Shown here piece after piece: positions 6,288-10,367 of a stretch of DNA of 10,367 nt. The position numbers were made by a program, and so were the translations under genes. The stretch is from Methylocystaceae bacterium (GTDB lineage: Bacteria > Pseudomonadota > Alphaproteobacteria > Rhizobiales > Beijerinckiaceae): positions 266-10,632 of the forward strand of contig PLZT01000604.1 in assembly GCA_003152255.1 (NCBI GenBank). The letters are read 5' to 3'. Below the pieces are notes generated by a model, which saw only the letters and a list, made by a program, of their open reading frames with translations, was not told the DNA's origin and ran no database searches. Numbering within the stretch: position 1 is the stretch's first letter; every line of letters begins with the position of its first letter.

Positions 6288-6705
6288 GTTGAATGCTCCT
6301 TGGTCTTCTTTGATCGTTTTCACGTCGACGCGAATATGCGACGCCGCGGCATGAAGGAGGCGCAAAAGCCAGAGGTGCTCAAAAGATGAACATCGACGCT
6401 TAAGAACGATTCAAGCGAGCCAACATAGGCGGATCGCTGGCGCGGACGGGTCAGCTATCGTTTCACGGGTTGAAATCCCTGTGTTTCGCGAAACGTGGTT
6501 AAGAGAACAGCTTAACAGTGGCAATTTGGTGGTGCCGCGCGAAATATGTGAATTAACGCCATGAAATGGCGATCAAATTTCGTGGCGTCGCCATTTGGGT
6601 GTCTCCGCCGGTCCGCGCCGGCGCGTGGCGCTCCGCGTGATCGGCGGGGCGTCATCCAATTTCCCGAGTCGAAGGAAATTTTTTCCCGCGCGCCGAACGC
6701 CGGGG
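6288..6705. other. Gene-free stretch with one inverted repeat
   Basis: I see no convincing gene here. At 6564-6572 and 6588-6596 a perfect 9-bp inverted repeat (AAATGGCGA / TCGCCATTT) surrounds a 15-base loop. Near 6470 the sequence GGTTGAAATCC resembles a tRNA T-loop but lacks the essential C, and no tRNA fold was found. Confidence 0.5.
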
Positions 6706-6733
6706 TTGAAAGGGTCGAGCGCCGCAATATCAT
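6706..6733 (+). promoter_or_regulatory. Promoter of the small exported Pro-rich protein gene
   Basis: TTGAAA (6706-6711) and TATCAT (6728-6733) are 16 bases apart. Start near 6740 would leave a leader of about 45 bases. Together with the terminator at 7067-7097 this makes the next gene a single-gene transcription unit. Confidence 0.5.
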
Positions 6734-6785
6734 CCCATGCTGAAGGGAATGCTTCCTCCAATCACGAAATCACGAGGAGGGAACG

Positions 6786-7040
6786 ATGGTTTGCAAATAC
6801 TCGGCGCTCTTCGCTGTCGTTATTGCTTCGGCTCTCGCCGGCTTCAGCGGCGCCGCTCTCGTGGGCGATAAGAAGGCCGACACGGGCGCCTGGGCCGCGC
6901 CGAACGTGCCGGGAATGCCCGGTTACAAAGAACCGGCGAAAGGTCCAGACGACCCGAAGGCGCCGATTCCCGTGCCGGCCGCCGACCCGAACTCGGCGAG
7001 CTATCTCCAGCGCATGGGCGGCGAACCCGCGAAAAAATAA
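6786..7040 (+). CDS. Small exported Pro-rich protein, function unknown
   Basis: The 84-residue product has a signal peptide (MVCKYSALFAVVIASALAGF..., cleavage about residue 24). The mature part is hydrophilic, rich in Pro, Gly, Asp and Lys (NVPGMPGYKEPAKGPDDPK), and probably disordered. A strong AGGAGG precedes the ATG by five bases. The cysteine at position 3 is before the hydrophobic core, so this is not a lipoprotein signal. The gene has its own promoter and terminator and is probably unrelated to packaging despite its position. No family recognised. Confidence 0.78.
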   Translation: MVCKYSALFAVVIASALAGFSGAALVGDKKADTGAWAAPNVPGMPGYKEPAKGPDDPKAPIPVPAADPNSASYLQRMGGEPAKK

Positions 7041-7066
7041 GCGGCGCGGGGCATATGCGAACAGTG

Positions 7067-7097
7067 AAGCGGCCGTGTTTTCACGGCCGCTTTTTTT
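7067..7097 (+). terminator. Strong intrinsic terminator after the exported Pro-rich protein gene
   Basis: A perfect GC-rich stem (GCGGCCGTG, TTTT loop, CACGGCCGC) is followed by seven T residues. It sits 26 bases past the stop codon and isolates the small exported protein gene from the large terminase gene. Confidence 0.92.
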
Positions 7098-7235
7098 AAG
7101 GTTTTAACGACGCATCAATGAGCGAAGAGTGATTGGAGCTTCGCTCCGCGGAACTCTTGGTTTCCCCGCTGAACTTCCGCTTCTGGCGCATCGCCGAAAT
7201 TTCAAACGGACCCGCGGCCGTCCGCTCCGCTCCCG

Positions 7236-7251
7236 TCTCCCGCCGGGGAGA
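7236..7251. repeat. Shortened copy of the CTCCC/GGGAG palindrome
   Basis: TCTCCC and GGGAGA flank four bases. It lies in the leader of the large terminase gene and resembles the palindrome core at 1-24. The reading frame can be extended through it to 7129, but the added residues look non-coding, which favours the start at 7273. Confidence 0.5.
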
Positions 7252-7272
7252 AGCACACGCCGATTGTCCCGC

Positions 7273-8595
7273 ATGATCCACTCCCAAAACCTCGCGCGCA
7301 TGACACCCTTCGAGCGCGAGGCCTTCGTCGCCGCGCTCACGCCGCGGGAGGCCGCGGAGCTGCCTTTTCTTTGGGAGTTTTGGGCGCACCCGCCGCAGCT
7401 TTTGCCGCCGGGCGATTGGGTCTATTGGCTGCCGCTTGGCGGGCGCGGCTGCGGCAAGACGCGCACCGGCGCCGAGGCCGTGCGGCAATGGGCGAAGACC
7501 AACGCTTACGTCAACATCATCGGCGCCGCCGCCGACGATGTGCGCGACGTGATGGTCGAAGGCGAGTCCGGGCTCATCAATATTTGTCCGCCGGACGAGC
7601 GCCCCAAATTCGTCGCCGCGCGCAATTGCCTGGAATGGCCGAACGGCGCGCGCACGCTGTTGTTTTCGGCCGAAGCGCCGGAGCGTTTGCGCGGCAAGCA
7701 GCACTGCAAGCTATGGGCCGACGAACTCGCGGCCTGGCGCTACCCGGAAGCCTGGGATCAGGCGGTGTTCGGGCTGCGGCTCGGCGAGCGGCCGCAAGCC
7801 GTCATCACGACGACGCCGCGCCCGACCAAGCTCATTCGCGAATTGCTCGCCAATCCGCTGACTCACGCGACGCGCGCGACGACTTACGACAATCTCGCCA
7901 ATCTGCCGCAAAGTTTTATCGACCGGATTTTGCGCGCCTACGAGGGCACGCGGCTCGGGCGCCAGGAGCTGAACGCCGAACTGCTGCTCGACACGCCCGG
8001 CGCGCTATGGACGCGCGCCACGATCGAGGCCGCTTATCTCGCGAAGCCCCCGGCGCTGACGCGCGTCGTCGTCGCCATCGACCCGCCGGCAAGCTCCACC
8101 GAGCGCGCCGACGAATGCGGCGTCATCGTCGCGGGCTTGAGCGAAAACGGCGAACCCTGCGTGCTGGCGGACCTGTCGTCGCAGGGCGACACGCCCTTGC
8201 GCTGGGCGAGCCGCGCGGTCCAGGCGGCGCGCGATTTCGAGGCCGACGCCATCGTCGCCGAGGTCAATAATGGCGGCGATATGGTGGAGACGGTGATCCG
8301 CCAGATCGACGCCAACGTGCGCGTGAAATCCGTGCGCGCCAGCCGCGGCAAGTTTTTGCGCGCCGAGCCGGTGGCGGCTTTGTACGAGCAGGGCCGCGCG
8401 AAACATGTCGGCGTGTTCGCCAAGCTGGAGGACCAGATGTGCCTGATGACGCCGGAGTTCGACCGCCGCGCGGCGGGGTTTTCTCCCGATAGAGTCGACG
8501 CGCTGGTGTGGGCGGTGACGGAACTGTGTTTTACGCAAAACGACGGCGCGACGATCATCGATTTTTATCGGAGATTGGCGAGGGAAGGGAAGTAA
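7273..8595 (+). CDS. Terminase large subunit (phage/GTA-type packaging ATPase-nuclease)
   Basis: Large terminases power DNA translocation into a capsid and cut the DNA. In the 440-residue product the ATPase part has Walker A GGRGCGKT (56-63), Walker B KLWADE (146-151, with D150 and E151) and the coupling motif TTTP (179-182). The C-terminal RNase H-like nuclease part has candidate metal ligands D270 (VVVAID), E330 (IVAEVNNGG) and D409 (DRVDALVWA). Length and motif layout match the Terminase_6 family and the g2 terminase of alphaproteobacterial gene transfer agents. All catalytic motifs are present, so it looks intact. No ribosome binding site is obvious at 7273; an ATG at 7300 is an alternative. 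A toxin gene, not a portal gene, follows. Confidence 0.92.
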   Translation: MIHSQNLARMTPFEREAFVAALTPREAAELPFLWEFWAHPPQLLPPGDWVYWLPLGGRGCGKTRTGAEAVRQWAKTNAYVNIIGAAADDVRDVMVEGESGLINICPPDERPKFVAARNCLEWPNGARTLLFSAEAPERLRGKQHCKLWADELAAWRYPEAWDQAVFGLRLGERPQAVITTTPRPTKLIRELLANPLTHATRATTYDNLANLPQSFIDRILRAYEGTRLGRQELNAELLLDTPGALWTRATIEAAYLAKPPALTRVVVAIDPPASSTERADECGVIVAGLSENGEPCVLADLSSQGDTPLRWASRAVQAARDFEADAIVAEVNNGGDMVETVIRQIDANVRVKSVRASRGKFLRAEPVAALYEQGRAKHVGVFAKLEDQMCLMTPEFDRRAAGFSPDRVDALVWAVTELCFTQNDGATIIDFYRRLAREGK

Positions 8596-8606
8596 GGGAG
8601 GCTCGT

Positions 8607-8660
8607 CCTTCTCCCGTTTACGGGAGAACGCAGCCCGGCGGAGCCGGGTCGGATGAGGGG
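8607..8660. repeat. Dispersed palindrome with extended tail
   Basis: CCTTCTCCCG-TTTA-CGGGAGAA is followed by a second hairpin-like part (GCCCGGCGGAGCCGGGTC) and GGATGAGGGG. The whole unit resembles a common Hyphomicrobiales intergenic repeat. It lies 11 bases after the terminase stop and could end or stabilise that transcript. Confidence 0.75.
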
Positions 8661-8689
8661 CGCCGCGACTTGGCGTTCTATGTTTGTTC

Positions 8690-8718
8690 TTGACGCGCGC
8701 ACGAGCCCAAATTAGGCT
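8690..8718 (+). promoter_or_regulatory. Probable promoter of the toxin gene
   Basis: TTGACG (8690-8695) and TAGGCT (8713-8718) are spaced by 17 bases. Start near 8725 would give a leader of about 30 bases. The toxin and immunity genes could thus be transcribed independently of the terminase. Confidence 0.45.
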
Positions 8719-8753
8719 GCGGGCGGCATGTGTTGTTTTCAAGGGAGAGGCGG

Positions 8754-10163
8754 ATGCTTCACGGCGACGCGCTCGAAGGGCGATTTGTAAAGCGCGCGCG
8801 ATCGCGGCCGATTGCCTACGCCGCCGAGATTGGCGACGACGGCCTCGTCCTCGGCGCCGGAACCATCCTCGCCCGGATGAACAGCGATTCTCCGGGGGAG
8901 CCGCTCGACCTCGAAGGCGGCGAGGACCGCCTACACGCTCTGCTCGCCGCAGCGCATGGCCGGCCGATGTCCCCGCACCTGCCGCGCCATCTGGGCGAGG
9001 CTTTCGCCCACTGGCGGCGCGGCGAGAAGGCTTTGGCCAACATCCGCCTGGCCTTCGCCCAAATCCCCCGGCTGGATGATCGCTCCGACGCTTATCGGCT
9101 GTTTCTGGCCGAGGAACTGCTTGACGCGGGAATGTCACCCGCCGCCTTGATGAAGGCGCTCGGCTTCGACCCTTCGCGTCGCGACCTCGCCAAATATGAT
9201 CCGAACCAGCCGCGCGTTCCGGCCGGCAGCGGCAGAAACAGCGGAAGATGGGGATCGGGCGGCGGAGGGGCGCAAGCGCCCGCGCCGGCGGCGAGCATCC
9301 CCGCTCCCGCCGCCGCGGCTATGCGCGCCGCGAGCGCGCCGGGAACTCTGGCGGACGGCCTGTTCGCCTCGGTGGCCGACAGCGCGTTTCTTTCGGGCCT
9401 CGAAACATTGGCGTCGGCGACGGTCGGCCCCGCCGCGATGCTTGGGGCGATATTCGTTCCGACCCCCGCCGGCGTCGTTTCGCATGGCGCGATGCCGGGT
9501 GAGCCGGGCCTTTCCTATTCGTTCGACGAACCCGCGGGGCTGCTGCGCTTATACCGCGATGATGAGACTGGCTGGCAAACCATCGCCGAGGCGCGGTTGC
9601 GTCCCGACGGGATTCTCGCCGAGACCGAAACCGGCCTGCCCATCGCGCGGATGGTGGGCGGGAGCCTCGTCTTCGAGGCGGATTCGCTCCCCGACGCGAA
9701 GGCCGAAGCCGAGGCGCGGAACGAGCGCGACGAACCGAAACTTTGTCCTGATCCCGGCCCCGACGTTCAGCATGGCGCGTCGGAGCGCGCCATGCTGTAT
9801 CAAGAGCAAATCAGCGCCTTGAACAACCCGCGGCGGCCTTTGTCGCGGGGCGATGCCATCAGTCTGATGAATCCGGAGACGGGAAAGTCCGTCGTATTCG
9901 ACGATTGTCGCGAAAGCGACGGGACGATGATCGAAGCCAAGGGGCCCGGCTGTGCGCAACAGATGAATTATCCCTATTTCGACAAGAGCATCGTCCCGGG
10001 CTGGGAAGATCAAGCGAGAACGCAGGTCGCCGCCGCCGGAGGGCGCGACGTCGCATGGTTTTTCGCTGAACCCGAGGCCGCCGACAGGGCGCGAAAACTA
10101 TTTGAGAATGACGATGAACTTCATAAAATCAAAGTATTCTATGTGCCCGCGGAGACTCAATGA
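8754..10163 (+). CDS. Polymorphic toxin with C-terminal Tox-REase-5 nuclease domain
   Basis: The 469-residue protein has four parts. Residues 1-150 form a helical N-terminal domain (IAYAAEIGDDGL, EKALANIRLA, ELLDAGMSPAALMKALGFDP), as I recall seen in Hyphomicrobiales toxins near phage genes. Residues 149-172 are the linker DPNQPRVPAGSGRNSGRWGS plus glycines, followed by an Ala-Pro-rich stretch. Residues about 200-315 are a pre-toxin region (VPTPAGVVSHGAMPGEPGLS). The C-terminus from about 330 matches Tox-REase-5: LCPDPGPD, YQEQIS, VVFDDCRESDG, and MIEAKGPG. D383/D384, E394 and K396 are the expected PD-(D/E)xK catalytic residues. It likely cuts nucleic acid in a target cell. No signal peptide and no secretion marker (PAAR, VgrG, RHS) is present, so the export route is unknown. 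An AGGGAGAGG ribosome binding site supports the start at 8754. Confidence 0.87.
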   Translation: MLHGDALEGRFVKRARSRPIAYAAEIGDDGLVLGAGTILARMNSDSPGEPLDLEGGEDRLHALLAAAHGRPMSPHLPRHLGEAFAHWRRGEKALANIRLAFAQIPRLDDRSDAYRLFLAEELLDAGMSPAALMKALGFDPSRRDLAKYDPNQPRVPAGSGRNSGRWGSGGGGAQAPAPAASIPAPAAAAMRAASAPGTLADGLFASVADSAFLSGLETLASATVGPAAMLGAIFVPTPAGVVSHGAMPGEPGLSYSFDEPAGLLRLYRDDETGWQTIAEARLRPDGILAETETGLPIARMVGGSLVFEADSLPDAKAEAEARNERDEPKLCPDPGPDVQHGASERAMLYQEQISALNNPRRPLSRGDAISLMNPETGKSVVFDDCRESDGTMIEAKGPGCAQQMNYPYFDKSIVPGWEDQARTQVAAAGGRDVAWFFAEPEAADRARKLFENDDELHKIKVFYVPAETQ

Positions 10164-10367
10164 TGAGCGATCCAACTTGGACGGAAATTAAAAAAAGCAA
10201 CAGCAAGGACTACTACATCCGCGCCAGCTGGGAAGCGCGCGCCGAAACGCCCGACGAACTCTCCGGGCGTTTCCTGCGGATGATCGACGCCTTCAAGGAG
10301 ATCGATCCCGTCTACAGCCTTTGGAGTTGCGGCAGAACGCGCCATCTAGCCCGTCTTATTCACCGGG
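10160..10367 (+). CDS. Imm52-type immunity protein, cut by window end
   Basis: The ATG at 10160 overlaps the toxin stop by 4 bp (ATGA), so the two are co-translated; the next ATG at 10163 is the alternative start. The visible 69 residues include YYIRASWEARAETPDELSGR and later FKEIDPVYSLWSCGR. They match the start of Imm52: tyrosine-rich strand, W..R.E motif, then IDP...W. Imm52 genes are known as direct neighbours of Tox-REase-5 toxins and protect the producer and its kin by binding the nuclease. No stop is reached, so length and C-terminal motifs cannot be judged. Confidence 0.8.
   Translation, partial: MMSDPTWTEIKKSNSKDYYIRASWEARAETPDELSGRFLRMIDAFKEIDPVYSLWSCGRTRHLARLIHR

Noticed and set aside
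5982..6389. Plus-strand frame of 135 codons.
   Set aside because: No ribosome binding site, and it is opposite the better supported 93-aa minus-strand gene.
6465..6485. GGGTTGAAATCCCT resembles a tRNA T-arm, possibly an attachment-site remnant.
   Set aside because: The invariant C of the T-loop is G, and no D-arm, anticodon arm or CCA-end context is present.
7371..8270. 299-codon plus-strand frame inside the terminase gene.
   Set aside because: Arg/Ala-rich out-of-frame reading of a gene with complete catalytic motifs.
8005..9138. Long 377-codon minus-strand frame.
   Set aside because: It is antisense to the terminase and toxin genes, is Arg-rich and low in complexity, and is typical of a GC-rich shadow frame.
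1..10367. CRISPR array, integrase, transposase or rRNA.
   Set aside because: No regularly spaced direct repeats with unique spacers, and no protein with such motifs was found on either strand.

Overview
The window is high-GC DNA from an alphaproteobacterium, probably of the order Hyphomicrobiales (Rhizobiales). The basis is the HrcA type, a SqrR/BigR-like ArsR regulator, dispersed CCTTCTCCC...GGGAGAAGG palindromes, and phage or gene-transfer-agent-like packaging genes. A methanotroph or methylotroph of the Methylocystaceae/Beijerinckiaceae kind would fit, but nothing here proves it.

Left part (1-2245): a small two-helix membrane protein (236-544, +). It is convergent with a persulfide-sensor-type ArsR repressor (690-1013, -), whose -10 box overlaps a TAGATATCTA palindrome. 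Next comes the heat-shock repressor gene hrcA (1169-2245, +). The usual partner grpE does not follow.

A visibly AT-richer island follows hrcA (2340-3562, +). It holds two genes overlapping by 4 bp. The first is a Panacea/DUF4065 (SocA-like) antitoxin. The second is a 235-aa protein I do not recognise and is the candidate toxin. The island is followed by a possible 18-codon native-looking gene tail (3561-3617) and a decayed MT-A70 adenine methyltransferase (3622-4246, -) with one frameshift and one nonsense codon.

Middle part (4336-5161, -): an exported protein with degenerate EF-hand loops and a tiny exported histidine-rich peptide, separated by a terminator and a composite palindromic intergenic element. 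Both look suited to handling metal or ions in the envelope.

Right part (5400-10367): a packaging and conflict region. A probable terminase small subunit (5519-5965, +) sits behind a promoter and a terminator-like leader. After it come an antisense small ORF (6006-6287), a small exported Pro-rich protein with its own promoter and terminator (6706-7097), and the terminase large subunit (7273-8595, +). Where the portal gene would be expected there is instead a 469-aa polymorphic toxin with a C-terminal Tox-REase-5 nuclease domain (8754-10163, +). It overlaps by 4 bp the start of its Imm52-type immunity gene, which is cut by the window end. This toxin/immunity pair attached to packaging genes, together with the Panacea module, is the most notable content.
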